In this document: piece after piece, positions 1 to 11,769 of the stretch
Position numbering within the stretch: the first letter of the stretch is position 1
Layout of the letters: each line of letters opens with the position of its first letter
NCBI GenBank assembly: GCA_031216445.1
Contig: CM062219.1
Span: 22,164,001-22,228,000 of the forward strand
Reading direction: 5' to 3'
DNA: 64,000 nucleotides
Source of the DNA: Lateolabrax maculatus
Taxonomy: Eukaryota > Chordata > Actinopteri > Acropomatiformes > Lateolabracidae
Translations under genes and position numbers: made by a program
The notes under the pieces: model-generated
Seen by the model: only the letters and a program-made list of their open reading frames with translations
What the model was told of the DNA's origin: nothing
Database searches by the model: none

Positions 1-30
<30 letters not shown>
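1..30. repeat. (GT)n microsatellite
   Basis: An uninterrupted GT run opens the window and is cut by the window edge, so its true length is unknown. Confidence 0.95.
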
Positions 31-31
<1 letters not shown>

Positions 32-1700
32 CTTCACTGATGATTAACCAAAACAGATCAGTATCATCAGAGAGGACTTTTACTAACAAATCTAGCCTCA
101 GCTAAAACAGACACACTGTTAGTTGTTCTGTCTTAAATGGAGACAAGGACTGACATCACCACATGTGGTGATGTTGACTTAAAGGGACTAAAATGTGCAG
201 AGAGTTTGATATATGGTCAATATGTACAAATAGCTTTGCACACCGACTGTGTGTGAGTGAAACAGGACACCTGACACCTGCAACACAACAGAGGCCTTTC
301 AGGCGGAGGTGTCCTTGTTTCACTCCTTTACAAGACACAGGTGGTGAAACTCTACAGTACACCACGAACTGAACCAGTTTTCCTTTTGTCAAAAATACAA
401 AAAGAGAGTGAATTTTCACTAGGATAATGGTTTCTACCACACATAGAAATGTTGTGCTCCATGTGCTCCGACAGTGACCGCAATAATACAGCCTGAAAAT
501 AAAACCCTGGATGACTGCTGAATCATTTGACTGCTTAAAATGGCACTTCGGTCATATTAGTAGTTCCACAACTTAAATACTATTTATGGTCTGTATTTTT
601 CAGAAATAATCATACATTTATTTATCATTCAACAACACAGGGTTGCACAACAAAATGCAAGTCGTAGTATGTACATGAGAAGATGCTCCATAAAAAACAC
701 AAGATTCTCTCTCGACTATCCAGCAGTGCTTACACTGAGATCAACGCAAGGTCCCTGCCGATTTGATGACCATAAAAAGGCCATGGCTTACAATTGCTCG
801 CTGGGATAACTTGGTCTTCTGGCACTTTTGGTTAACAGTGTTTTTGAGCCTTATTATCACCGCCCTTGAAGATGACCATTAACTTGTTTACATTGTGTAA
901 CGTTAGTTTTGTCTACATAATGTTCGCCCATTTTGTTGGTTCCTGCTTACTAGTGTCATGTCACAGTTTATTTTGTTCATATGGACTAGTTGGTTTAATG
1001 TTTAAATCACTGCCAAAGTTCAAAATGTTTGTCTCTTTATTATTATAATGTTAATGGTTATGCTTGTGTCAGCCGGAGTACTATGTATTGTCCATTGTCT
1101 TGAATGTCGGGCATTAGCGTGTTTGGCAGTGTTTACAGGCGGCTTCAAGTAGCACTATGAACTGGAATATCATATAAGTGTGACATAGTATTTAGGCAGG
1201 AGACCCACCTACCAGCACAAGGATCCAAGAAGCTTTGTAATGATTGGGTGGGCTTTGTGGGGTGTGCTTGAAGCAGTAGCAAGAGCAGAGGTGTGGCAAC
1301 ATTTGTTAATAAGCAACTACAATTTAAATGCCTGAGAGATAATAGCGGATGAGGCAGGGAGAATTCTGTTGATCCTTTGTGAGATCCTGAGTAACAATAT
1401 CATATTGGGAGCTTGAAAAACAGATCAGAATTGCAGAGTCAAACTTAAAAAAACAGGTTCATTAGAGTGAAGTACAAGTTAGTTCATATATGACCTGGCA
1501 GAATTCTCTCTCTTTTGTGCCAGACAGAAATACTTATACTGCGATAAGGCTGGTCGCCAAATTCATTAAACAAAAAGAAGCAATGAGCACTATTCCAGCC
1601 ATTAGGAGGGACAATGGGCGCACCGGCCGGAGTACGGTAACTTTCAGCACAACATTGTTGCTTACGTGATAAGCTTATGTTTAATATTAAAAACTGTTAC
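31..1700. other. No recognised feature
   Basis: I read this stretch on both strands and recognise no exon, repeat family or RNA gene. The open frames at 156-440 (minus) and 866-1048 (plus) are short, have no recognisable motif and look like chance frames. It may be downstream intron of dqx1, whose later exons were not found. Confidence 0.5.
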
Positions 1701-2261
1701 TGTGAAGGAAATCTTAGAGCTGGTTCACTCGAGACCAGAAGTTTCAGGAGACTTGGATGCAGAAGCAGGAATATTTATTGAAGCACAATCGAGGAGAAAA
1801 GGGAAACACCACGTGTGAATCACAGCGTACTGCTACCCAAATCTGAAGATGGTGTCCTGAAGCTCAGTATTTAACCCTCCCCAGAACTGATAAGTTCCGC
1901 TATATCCAAATAGGGTTATTCCTAACTCAGTCTGTCATGTGTGATGACTCTATTGGATATCAGATCCAAACAAGGAAAGACGTCAACCATTGCTGTCATA
2001 GCAACAGCATAGCCTCTCTACAGTCTCTCTTATCCAGCGTCAACAACCAGGTGCCAGCCTGTTGTGTCTAACCCTGAAAACAGAAGATATCTAGCAGACC
2101 TTGGTCTACCAGAGGCCAGAGCCAACTCGGCCTCGTCTGGCACACAGAGTGAGACAGGTGAACAGAGACAGACAGTTGACCTGACCTGTGAAGCCCTGTC
2201 TTAAGTTACCTTTAACCTACAAGAGGGAAGTTTAACATACAAGAAGGAAAATTCCTTCACA
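1701..2261 (-). mobile_element. Solo LTR, family A, copy 1
   Basis: This 561 bp block is the reverse complement of the LTRs at 51413-51969 and 61075-61633. It begins TGTGAAGG and ends CCTTCACA. The flanking five bases are GTTAC on the left and GTTAT on the right, a decayed target-site duplication. Read on the minus strand it has a TATA-like TTAAATAC and then an AATAAA before the 3' end, the normal U3-R-U5 order. No gag, pol or primer-binding site is next to it, so it is a solo LTR left by recombination. Confidence 0.85.
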
Positions 2262-2325
2262 GTTATGGCCCCATTTTATCATAGGTGATGATTGGAAATA
2301 AAACAATTAATTGATTTTGAATGCC
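2262..2325. repeat. LTR flank shared, inverted, with 4205-4303
   Basis: The bases just right of LTR copy 1 (GTTATGGCC, then ATCATAGGTGA and TGATTGGAAATAAA) recur as the reverse complement just left of the LTR fragment at 4304. The other copy has about 40 extra bases in the middle. This is either part of a repeat that both LTRs sit in or the trace of an inverted duplication. Confidence 0.6.
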
Positions 2326-2629
2326 CTCGTTTAATATTTCTATTCATTGCCTAGGTCATGTGCCACAATAATGTCATGTTTTTGAGTTGGAATATCCTTA
2401 TTTGGGGCTTTTCCAAGCAAAATCGATAAAGTACCTTTATTTGTTGAGTCTATAATTCAAAATGTAATAAGAAAAGGCTTTTCCATGTGGTCATTTAAAG
2501 GAAAAAAAAAATGTCATTGAATTTACAGAAAAATTTGCTATATTGTGATATTTATTGTTATCGGAATATGGAATGACCTATATATGAGATTTTGGTCATA
2601 TCACAAAGCCTTGGTAAAGGGACAATGTT

Positions 2630-2905
2630 GGCTGTAGGAGCACTCGATTGTGACAGTGATATGTTAAAAATGTCAGAGATCAAATCAACTAGCTGATTGG
2701 CACATGTTCTTAGTACCGGCCAGGGATGTTATTAGACCCAGCAGCTTTACTCATATTCATTCTAATCAGTTTTTCCTAAATCCCCTGTGGATACTGAAAG
2801 TGGCCGGTCCTCTGGCAGACTTGACAGCTGAGTCTTTGTTGTGGTGATCAAAGTGAGCATAGCATGTGTTGCATCAGTATAGAACTGTCTTCTTCAGTCT
2901 TTATA
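2630..2905 (-). mobile_element. Degenerate LINE reverse-transcriptase fragment
   Basis: The minus strand of about 2630-2770 translates, with stops, to a stretch resembling the early RT region of Jockey/CR1/L2-type LINEs (a K-A-A-G then I-P-G-R-V-L-R pattern, then D-I-F-N-I-S-L-S). The right part contains GATCAAAGTGAGCATA, which also occurs at 40358-40373 beside another LINE remnant. It is short and broken. Confidence 0.6.
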
Positions 2906-2924
2906 TTGTAAAAATAACATAGGG

Positions 2925-3110
2925 TTGGAGCACCTTGGTAGCAGAATGGTGAAGCAGCATGCCACATAGCTGCATGGTCACAACCGTCAATGGTTAGATT
3001 CCAGCAGCAGACCTTTACTGCATGTCATGCCCCCTCCCTCTCCCCCCATCGCCTGTATGCCATTTGACTGTCACTCTCAAATAAAGGCAAAAAATGCTGC
3101 CCAAAAGATA
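2925..3110 (+). mobile_element. tRNA-derived SINE, family 1
   Basis: It has a tRNA-like head with A-box-like TGGTAGCAGAATGG and B-box-like GGTTAGATTCC. A CT-rich body and an AATAAAGGCAAAAAATG tail follow, as in a common teleost tRNA-derived SINE. Related copies are at 17900-18050 (plus) and 21900-22020 (minus). It is not a functional tRNA: the cloverleaf arms do not pair over the full length. Confidence 0.75.
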
Positions 3111-3428
3111 ACTAGGGGCAATCATCCTTCCCAAGTTCAGGACTAACAGACTGAAGAACTCCTTTGTCCCTCAGGCCATCAAGCTGTACAACTCCTCACT
3201 CGGGGGGAGGAGGTAACAGGGACAGAGGGCAGAAGTCTCTTAGCCACTAATCACCTCATATATACATATACATACATATATATTTATTTGTTTCTTTTAA
3301 TTTTTCTTTTTTACCCTTTATGTGCTGTATGCTTTCCACTGTACTGTACAAGCTGCTGGAGACTGAATTTCCCTGAGGGAGTCATCCCAAAGGGATCAAT
3401 AAAGTTGAGTCTAAGTCTAAGTCTAAAT
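3111..3428 (+). mobile_element. LINE 3' end fragment
   Basis: It abuts the SINE. A short coding relic reads like the last part of a LINE ORF2 (N-S-F-V-P-Q-A-I-K-L-Y-N-S-S). A 3' UTR then ends in GGGATCAATAAAGTTGAG followed by short tandem repeats of AGTCTA, typical of a LINE 3' terminus. The rest of the element is missing through 5' truncation. Confidence 0.7.
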
Positions 3429-4204
3429 CAATACTTTCGCCCATGGTTTGTTTGGCTGCACTGTAACAAATAAAACCATTACTTTTTTTTCTATTGCATT
3501 TCTGACGTAGTAGCTAATATGGATGTTTTTAAGGACAGAGCAATTTTTCAAGTCCGTCTTAAACCAACAGACAGGTGTCCATGAACATCTAAAGAGTTAT
3601 TAGTCACTGTAATCATCCCTCCTGTTTAAACTGGCTATGAAGAGATCCCTTCCTAATGTGCTTTCAAAGTAAGTGATGGAGGACAAAATTCACAGTACTC
3701 GTTCTGTGTAAAAATACATTCCAAAGTTTATATGAAGATAATTTGAAGTTTCAGCAATCTGAACTACATGAATCAAGTGGGTATCTTCCAAAGTTACAGC
3801 CTTTTTAGAATACATTTCCCTCTTTGTGTTACTGTTCCTCCACTGCAGCTCAGCAAAGAAACTGAATGTAGACTTTGTCCTTCATCACCTACACTAGGAG
3901 TGCATTATGAAGGGAGTTTTCGGAGCCTGTATGAACAGGAGAAAGGATTACAGCAAGCAAAAAAAGTTTCAATGTTCATATGTACATGTCAGTATTGTTT
4001 AAAGACAGACTTGAACAATTAAAAAAAATTAAGAGAAATGGATATTGTGTAATAAGATAAAGCTGAAAGTCATTTCAATGAAAGTTGCTTGCCAGGCACA
4101 TACTAATAGCTTAGATTGTGATATTATAAGGAGTCATTACAAAATTAGCTAAAGGCCCAGCACTGTACCAGGAGAGGCTTAGGCCACGCAATTTTTTTTT
4201 TTTT
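3429..4204. other. No recognised feature
   Basis: No exon or repeat is recognised. The open frame at 3768-4022 (plus) has no recognisable domain and no splice-site support. A T run lies at about 4190-4204. Confidence 0.5.
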
Positions 4205-4303
4205 AACCTAACTGTGAAGGATTATGATTTATTTCCAATCATTTTTCCAAATACATATCATTGAACATATGTCTATCACCTATGATAAAAATGTGGCCAT
4301 AAC

Positions 4304-4450
4304 TGTGAAGGAATTTTCCTTCTTGTACGCCTGTCTCAGTCTGTGTGCCTCACAATGCCGTACTGGCTCTGGCCTCTGGTAGACCAGGGTCTGCTAGATA
4401 TCTTCTGTCTTCAGGTTTAGACACAAGAGGCCTAGGTGCTGAATATTATT
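4304..4450 (+). mobile_element. LTR family A, truncated copy
   Basis: It starts TGTGAAGGAATTTTCC like the full LTRs, lacks about 80 internal bases, matches the block around GGTAGACCA and CTAGATATCTTCTGT, and is lost after about 4450. Its left flank is the inverted counterpart of the right flank of copy 1. Confidence 0.7.
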
Positions 4451-4935
4451 GTATACACAAGGTGTTAACTTTCAGGGTCACACTTATCTCAATCACCCCT
4501 CTGAAGTACAATAAGTAAATAACTCTGATGCTGCAGCAGTGTTTTATTGATATGCATGGGAGATGTGTTAATGGAAATGTATTGATGTGTTACGTATTTA
4601 ATGCAATAGTGTGCATGCTGTAATTATGATCAGTAATCAGTCCAGAGCAGACGCTAGAAAAAAGAGAATGTATTTCACATGTATTGTGACATGTATTTCA
4701 CACAGCACAATGCCTGAGTAGGTGTAGGTGTAAGATGTAAAATGCTGCATAAACCAGGTGGTCTCACAACCTTAGTCACTACGAGCAAGTCATGAACTTG
4801 CTGAGCTTGGTAGGTATACCACGTGAGAAACTATAGATGGAGTCATAAAATGACTTAGGCAGAGTTGCAATAACAGCTGTAAAGCATAAAAAAGCGGATT
4901 TTAAACTAGCGTCTGAATAGTAAATGTTGGAGATT
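4451..4935. other. No recognised feature
   Basis: No exon, SINE or terminal repeat is recognised here. It is A+T-rich intergenic or intronic sequence. Confidence 0.45.
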
Positions 4936-6505
4936 TATTTAGCTGGAATTTGCAGTAGCAATTTTTAATAATTCAGAAATCTGACTGGATCGTTTGTGGA
5001 CGACAGTCTGAAGATGAAGCGTTTCAAGTTTGGTGTCAATTGAGAGAAAATGTGGGAGGAAGATTGGCATATGAAAATTTTGTTTATTTTTATGCATAAG
5101 AGGGCATATTTCCTCTGAATAATAATAATTAGAAAATTTCACATTGAAATTTTTGGAGTGGGCTGGTGGGGCGAGGATGCTCACTGAACCCCGTATCATT
5201 TCAGATAACCGAGCTCTACGTGCAATAAGTTCCAAAAACAAGTGTGGAGCTTGTAATTATAAGAAGGAATTAAGTCGGTCAATTGATGTCACACACCATC
5301 TGGTAATAATTCATGTTTCATGTTTGCTTCATAAACAATTAAAAAAAAAAAAACAGACCATGCCAATTTGGGACAAAAACACCATAATAAGCGGTACACA
5401 TGACTGCATTTATGGCCCTTATCCTTTTAAATAGTCTGAAGTTCCACTTCAAGCGGCACGGGGCTTCACTGAGGACTGATATGTGTTGATATAGTGCTTC
5501 AGATGTAGGAGCTGTCGCTGTTTAAAAGCTCCTATCATCTCTGTAGCTGCACCCCTTACACACGCTTACACAGTAATGAGCAAATATTCCCTGCAGAGGA
5601 TCCCAACTAATCAAAAAAATCAACAGATTTATAGCCTAACAGTGTCCGTGTCCAGCAGTGACAGCTAGGTAGGTCCCGTTGTTGATGATTATAACTCAAA
5701 TACCAGAACAACACACACACACGCATGCGCGAACACCACACGCACAGAGGTCCTCAGACCTTATGTCCACACACAGCATCCTGAGTAACAGCGGGGGAAT
5801 GAGCTGAGGAGAAACCTTTTAAATCTTAACTTTCAGAGAATCCAATCCCAAAAATAACTCGACCATCAGAACAAGGAACAATTGTAGGAGTAAGAGACTT
5901 TTTAAGAGAAATTTTAAAAAGAGTTTGCTGCAGCTCTCCACTCTAGTTCATATGACTCCACTCTAACTAAACGCAATACACACCAATGGTAAAAATCTCA
6001 ATCTCAAGAAGAGACACATAAAACAAAAGCAGGGATAGTGTGAAAACCGTACTTCCTATCAATAAATGGCAGAGTTTGGATATAGTCCGACACCTAAGGA
6101 ATAATAAAAATGCTGAATCATTCTTCTACAGGTGATATGGTGTTCACTCAAAGTGGAGTGAATTTGAGCCTTCTTCAAAAGCAGTCCTCCATTCATTCCG
6201 AATGGACAGAAAATGCCCGTTCCATTGCGATTTACGCAAACCCTGTTTGGCCGAAGAGTCATATCGACTCTCACCATCGATTCGAGATCAAGCCGCACAT
6301 TTGGATGTATTTTTTGCGTATGTGCTTTCAAAACTGTGGGAGGAGAAGCGCAGTGAAATTTCCTGGCAGAAGAATAATAATTATAAGAAGAAGTATGGAG
6401 GATAACAATAGTGCGCCTCTGTGTTGTCACACAGCTGGCCCACTAACAATGGGAAATACAAGGGCAGCTGTGAGCTGCCTGGACCTTAATTTACAGATGA
6501 AGTAA
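4936..6505. repeat. Possible unclassified dispersed repeat
   Basis: Overlapping short open frames occur on both strands at 4939-5434 and 6059-6505. Stretches such as AATAATAATTA beside GAAATTT occur in opposite orientation at about 5110-5150 and 6355-6390. The end, GTATGGAGGATAACAATAG, resembles a repeat end I associate with fish genomes, but this is from memory. No transposase or RT motif is visible. It could equally be unique sequence. Confidence 0.3.
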
Positions 6506-8149
6506 AAGTAAGATGTAAAGAAAGGAGGTAAACCTGTCATTAACAAGCAAGCAGAGGCAAGCTGAGATTTACTATATTTCTGATGGTTTATATTTGGGGA
6601 TTCCTAATGAAATTATTTCAAGTAATTTCAAGTAATTAAAAGTATTTTGACCAGTTTGATTTAATCTGCTATCATCTTTATTCACTTTGGGTGAATAGGC
6701 AGTAACATTTTGTTGTTTTTTTCAGTCAGTCCCACACACTGTTAACCTTGTGATGTGGACTGTGGACTGTCTGATAGCACACACACAGGAACACACATCC
6801 CTTGCTGCTTCTTTGGGTTGTTTACATTCCATTACAGACACAGAGCGATTGATGGTTCTGCATGCATCATTCAAACTTAATTTGAACATTTCAGATGTAC
6901 TCTTAAATTTAAATTGTTGCGTCTTTTAAGAGTTTATTATGGGCTTTGTTTGAAACAATGGTGAATTTTTACTTAAGCTCTTCCACATGAATAAATTTTG
7001 GAACTGAATAGAGTTTTGCCACACATTAAGCAACATCACCTACTTCAAGAAACAAAATAAAGGCATTAAACCTTTTATTGACTATTTCTAGAGCAAGGTG
7101 TTCTAACACCTGCCTCTAGCCACCTTCCTAAACCACCTACATTTATATCATTAAAGCTAACAAACCTGGAGAATGGAGCATTGTTCAAGATCTGAAAATG
7201 AATTAATGCAATTGTTCCAATTTTGACTAATGTCAATTCTAATTTGTCCTCATTACCTCATGAATATAAATTTTACATAGTGGTGCATTTGTGTTCAGTA
7301 TTCTTTTCTGATAGTCAGTATTAATTCTGACTCACCTACAGCATAGGCATCAGAGATAGAGAGAGACGCTGATGGCCTTGTTGACCAGATGGAAGCTTGT
7401 TGCTTTTGAGAAAGCATGTAAACAGACTCTATTTTCCTCCTGAAATGTTTGACAGAAAGAGGTGACATTGCTTGCTAACTGAAGTACATTCTGGAAAATG
7501 GTCAGCTCCTCTCAAATGGTCAGCTTCTCTCGACAGACAGAGTTATGCTGCTGTCTGATTGACAGTAATCGACTCCCGGGGTGTGAAGAGACTGCTTGTG
7601 GGAGCGTTGGGGGGAGATGGTGTGATACAGCATTCCCATTGGAAGAGGATACAATATTGGAAACCACAGGGTAAAGATAAACAGGCTATAAACAAAGATA
7701 AAAAAGTTTAAAAAAATTGATAAATAAAATAATGAATAATATCAATGAACTAGAGAATGAACTAGACAATCTCACGTCTAGGAGAATCTCAGAGTGACTG
7801 CAAAATAACTAAATGGTGAAAAAGTCACAAAAAACTTTTAACTGAAAGCTATGATCTAATAAGATGTATAAAGCTACTCTGCTGTGGACTGATGAGCATA
7901 AGAATATGTTAAAAGACAGAACAGAAATGTTAAGAAAGTTTAATTTGTATGTTATAAACTAACTCCAATAAAGAACTATCAGCGGAGCCTATTCATCTGT
8001 TTCAGGTGGGTGAGTTGGTACGATCAAAATTTGGACGAGGTGTCTTTGTCTCCTAGGTGGAAATGTCTGTTCCAGACATCTGTGCTGCTGATATCAGGAC
8101 ACGCGCTTAAGGTCATCACAGGTCATCACATGTTCTAAGATTTCCATCA
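6506..8149. other. No recognised feature
   Basis: I searched this region, especially the minus strand, for the next dqx1 exon (helicase C-terminal motifs) and found none. No repeat is confidently recognised. Confidence 0.45.
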
Positions 8150-8335
8150 CACTAAGTGCACAATACACATGTCAACTAATGATTATTTTCATCATCAATT
8201 AAGATAACAATTATTGTCTTTCCCATTCCAATTTCCCAGAGTCCAAGGAGACGTCTTGATATGTCTTGTTTTGTCAGATCAACAGTCCAAAACCCAAAGA
8301 TTGATCAATTAAGCGAATAATTGTTTCAGCCCTAT
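8150..8335. repeat. Dispersed repeat R1, copy
   Basis: It contains CAACAGTCCAAAACCCAAAG, then ATTGATCAATTAAGCG and TTTCAGCCCTA. The same motif order recurs at 33905-34150. Related, more diverged sequence is at 23095-23445 and 57495-57790. It looks like a non-autonomous DNA element. No coding capacity is seen. Confidence 0.6.
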
Positions 8336-8731
8336 ACATGTTATTTCGAACAGGACTCTGGGACTGAATTATCAAAACACACTTGCTGTTACTACCTGCA
8401 ACCACAGGTGTTTCCAAATCAACTTGGACTGGATTACACAGATCATTTTATATCATGACATATTTGATCACAATCACATCAACATCAACACATTTGATAT
8501 TTGCCAGGTCGGTCAGAAACATAATATCATGGATATCGGACAAACTGCACAATGTTATTTTGCCTTAGCACCTAGATATTCTATGTAATTTGGTTCAAAT
8601 CTAAACATGAAATGACTCTAGAACCTATAATGCCCACCATACATTTTTTATTACTTTTTCTTTGAAAGTTTTAAAAAGTATTTATATATGAGGTTGAGTA
8701 TTCTCAGATGTATTTAGTATAAAACTTGTAC

Positions 8732-9185
8732 CTGTGCACTGGCCAAAAACACCATCACATCTCCTTCCTCTCCCCTTCTGTGCAGATCCAGCACCATCTG
8801 ACAGGCAAAAGCCACTGGTTCTTTCCCAGAGGAAAGCTCCCGGTACAACGTCTCCACCCTGTTCATCTCAATAGCCTTCTGGTCCTCTTCTATCTCATGC
8901 CCACCTTCCTGGTCTTTGGTAGGGGAGTCAGTGAGCAGGCTGTCAAGGGAGAGGTGAGGGACTGATGATCCCAGGAAGTCAGAGAGTCGAGGTGCCAGCG
9001 TAGGGTGAGTGAGGAGAACCACCCGGAAGTTGTCTGGCCTCTGCCGGCAAACATCACATAGCAGGCCCAGCAGCACGTCGGTGGGTACGGTACGCTCCTG
9101 GAGTTCGTCCAACACCACAACGCCATACTGATGCAGCAGAGGGTCTGACATCATTTCCTCTAGCAGGAGAGTGTCACTGACAAAC
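8732..9185 (-). CDS. dqx1: dqx1 coding exon 3 (DELQ-box exon)
   Basis: This minus-strand exon of 454 bp is bounded by a pyrimidine-rich acceptor ending CCCCAG at 9186 and a GTACAAG donor at 8731. It enters in phase with the two bases left by exon 2. It encodes residues 186-336: the strand leading to helicase motif II, seen as D-E-L-Q (residues 211-214) followed by E-R-T, and a region where the usual S-A-T of motif III is absent. DQX1 homologues normally carry DEAQ and DEAH relatives carry DEAH, so leucine at the third position is unusual. The intron after this exon runs to the window start or beyond, and no further exon was found below 8732. Confidence 0.93.
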
Positions 9186-9340
9186 CTGGGGAGAGGAAGA
9201 AAGAACAAGTATCTTAGAACTAGATATTTTAAATAGAGTTTTTAAAGCATTTTGACAACAGGGTTGCCCAGTGGGTCAAACCCCTCAATGGCCAGGAGCT
9301 TTTGTGGATGTACATTTATCTAACTATAAAGCAAGTATTT

Positions 9341-9364
9341 ATGTATGTATGTATGTATGTATGT
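9341..9364. repeat. (ATGT)n microsatellite
   Basis: Six consecutive ATGT units lie in the intron between dqx1 coding exons 2 and 3. Confidence 0.95.
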
Positions 9365-9989
9365 CCTTTGCTTAGCCCTCAAACTGTTCACCTGATCTAC
9401 TTTCTACTTGGCGGGTGTATTGCTGGGGACCCAAGGAAATCCAGTGTAACCGCAGGTGCAATTTGGACACGCAACACATTCAATTTTAATAAACTTTGAA
9501 TAAACAAGCAAGCAGTGGGGGCAGGCTGGGCTTCAGGGCTCTGCAGACAGTCAGTGTGACGAGTGAGACTGATATATTCATCTTGGCAGCAAGCAGGGTG
9601 GCTCATTGACGTAGTCAGGCCCAGAGTGGCTTATCAGGAGAAACAGGAAGATTCCCTGTGGGCCCGGCTGGTGACAGCATCGGTAAACACAGTAACTTTG
9701 CAAATAGATCATTGAGGCTGTCACTTTAGGTTGGGGTGAGCCCGGGAACCCCTATACCTGAATGGTAGGATCCCACTCGCCTCACAAAACCTCCATGATG
9801 CATTTAAGTTAGTATAATATGTTGTAGAGTTCAGTGTCATTCTCTCTTTAATACCGCCGGGTTGTGTATACACTTTCATACACACTGTTTATGAACTTCC
9901 TTAATTTCATGTTTGCCAAATCTATGATCTTATTTGAGTCCATCAAGCAGCAGCACAACACGTGAAATCATAAAAGGCGGTAAAGTTTC

Positions 9990-10440
9990 TAAGTGCAAAT
10001 GTACACAGTACTATTTTGTTTAATGATCTGTCTGCTTATCACTTCTGCTCACTGCCTGGACTTTTGCTTTGTTCCCCTCACCTGCCATTTCCTCACCTTC
10101 CACCAGGTGCCCTCTGTCTTTCCGTCCTTCCCCATCTCCTCATCAGCCTCACTCCTTTCACCTGTTCCCTCACCTGTCTCTAGTCAGTCATCAGCCACCA
10201 TATTTATACCAGTTCACTTTCCTTGTCGGGTGTCAGATCCTTTTGTTTGTTTGTTTGTGAGTGTCCAGTTCCTGGTGAGTCGTCTCCTGGTTCCTGGTTC
10301 CTGGTTCCTTGGTCCCATGTTTTTGTCAGTTCTGGACACCCGGCTACCAGATTATTCACCTGCCTGTTTTGGACTTATCTGTTTTCCCTGTCACCCGTTT
10401 TTGTCACCTGCCTCTCTTATATGAAGGGCCATTAGGGACA
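9990..10440 (+). mobile_element. Possible gypsy-type LTR relic
   Basis: This CT-rich block has repeated CACCTG, TTCCTGG and TTTGTTTG patterns, a TATTTATACC TATA-like site at about 10201, then many CCTG-rich bases. The composition matches LTRs of fish Ty3/gypsy elements, and a second block of similar make-up lies at 15950-16400. No terminal TG...CA pair or target duplication was identified. The 143-codon open frame here is a composition artefact. Confidence 0.4.
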
Positions 10441-10449
10441 TTGGGACAT

Positions 10450-11767
10450 TGTTTTTAGATCTTTTTGTCAGATGTTACTATGGTATACTGAAGTATAATT
10501 ACAAGCATTTCATAAGTGCCAAAGGCTTTTATTGACAATGCAAAGAGTCAATATTTGCAGTGCTGACCCTTCTTTTTCAAGACCTCTGCAATTCGCCCTG
10601 GCATGCCGTCAATTAACTTCTGGGCCACATCCTGATTGATGGCAGCCACTTCTTGCATAATCAATGCTTGGAGTTTGTCAGAATTTGTGGGTTTTTGTTT
10701 GTCCACCCGCCTCTTGAGGATTGACTACAAGTTCTCAATGGGATTAAGGTCTTGGGAGTTTCATGGCCATGGACCTGCAATGTTTGTTACCAAGCTCTTC
10801 TTTGATGGCTGGCAGAAGTTGCTCTCGGAGGATGTTTTGGTACCATTCTTTATTCATGGCTGTGTTCTTAGGCAAAATTGTGAGTGAACCCACTCCCTTG
10901 GCTGAGAAACAACCCCACACATGAATGGTCTCAGGATGCTTTACTGTTGGCATGACACAGGACTGATGGTAGCGCTCACCTTGTCTTCTCCGTACAAGCT
11001 TTTGTCTGGATGCCCCATCTTTATGCCCTATCAGTCTGTCCCTGATGTTTTTCCAGGAGAGAAGTGGCTTCTTTGCTGCCCTCCTTGACACCAGGCCATC
11101 CTCCAAAAATCTTCGCCTCACTGTTCGTGCAGATGCACTCATACCTGCCTGCTGCCATTCCTGAGCAAGCTCTGCACTGGTGGTGCCCTGATCCCGCAGC
11201 TGAATCAACTTTAAGAGACAGTCCTGGTGCTTGTTGGAATTTCTTGGGCACCCTGAAGCCTTCTTCACAACAATTGAACCGCTCTCCTTGAAGTTCTTGA
11301 TGATCTGATAAATGGTTGATTTAGGTGCAATCTTACTATCAGCAATATCCTTGCCTGGGAAGCCCTTTATGTGCAAGGCAATGATGACTGCACATATTTC
11401 CTTACAGGTAACCATGGTTAACAGAGGAAGAACAATGATTTTGAGCACCACTCTCCTTTTTAAAGCTTCCAGTCTGTTTTTCTAACTCAATCAGCATAAC
11501 AGAGTGATCTCCAGTCTTGTCCTCGTCAACACTCTCACCTGTGTTAACGAGAGAATCACTGACATGTCAGTTGGTCCTTTTGTGAAATGCTGACATGCAG
11601 TGGAAATGTCTTTATGGGGGATTAAGTTCATTTTCATGACAAAGAGGGACTTTGCAATTCATCTGATCACTCTTCATAACATTCTGGATAAAAAAACATA
11701 AAAACTGAGGCAGCTGACATTGTGAAAATTAATATTTGTGTCATCTCAAAACTTTTGGCCACAGCTG
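10450..11767 (-). mobile_element. Tc1/mariner element, family 2, truncated
   Basis: The right end is an intact terminal repeat, AACTTTTGGCCACAGCTG, followed by TA (11768-11769), the expected Tc1/mariner target. The matching left terminus is missing, so the element is truncated on that side. The interior is a minus-strand transposase relic unlike the other Tc1 family in this window. Confidence 0.85.
10548..11414 (-). pseudogene. Tc1/mariner family 2 transposase, broken
   Basis: The N-terminal part has the helix-turn-helix DNA-binding region (K-S-T-I-Y-Q-I-I) and then V-R-R-R-x-G-E-R-Y and V-K-H-P-E-T-I-H-V-W-G-C-F, typical of Tc1 transposases. Two segments are deleted: the W-S-D-E-type block with the first catalytic aspartate (between the K-N-I-R-D-R-L-I and the K-L-V-R-R-R stretches), and the block with the second aspartate (Q-H-D-G-type). 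The C-terminal part (N-P-I-E-N-L, then G-Q-H-C-K-Y stop) survives in another frame. It cannot encode an active enzyme. Confidence 0.85.
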
Positions 11768-11769
11768 TA

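Noticed and set aside
2925..2990. Possible tRNA gene (A-box and B-box like words)
   Set aside because: Arms do not pair into a cloverleaf, and a SINE body and tail follow.
6059..6505. Overlapping 123-131 codon frames on both strands
   Set aside because: No domain, start context or splice sites are recognisable, and the overlap on opposite strands suggests chance or an old repeat.
9993..10435. Three overlapping plus-strand open frames up to 143 codons
   Set aside because: They are a by-product of CT-rich, stop-poor LTR-like sequence: low complexity, no domain, overlapping frames.
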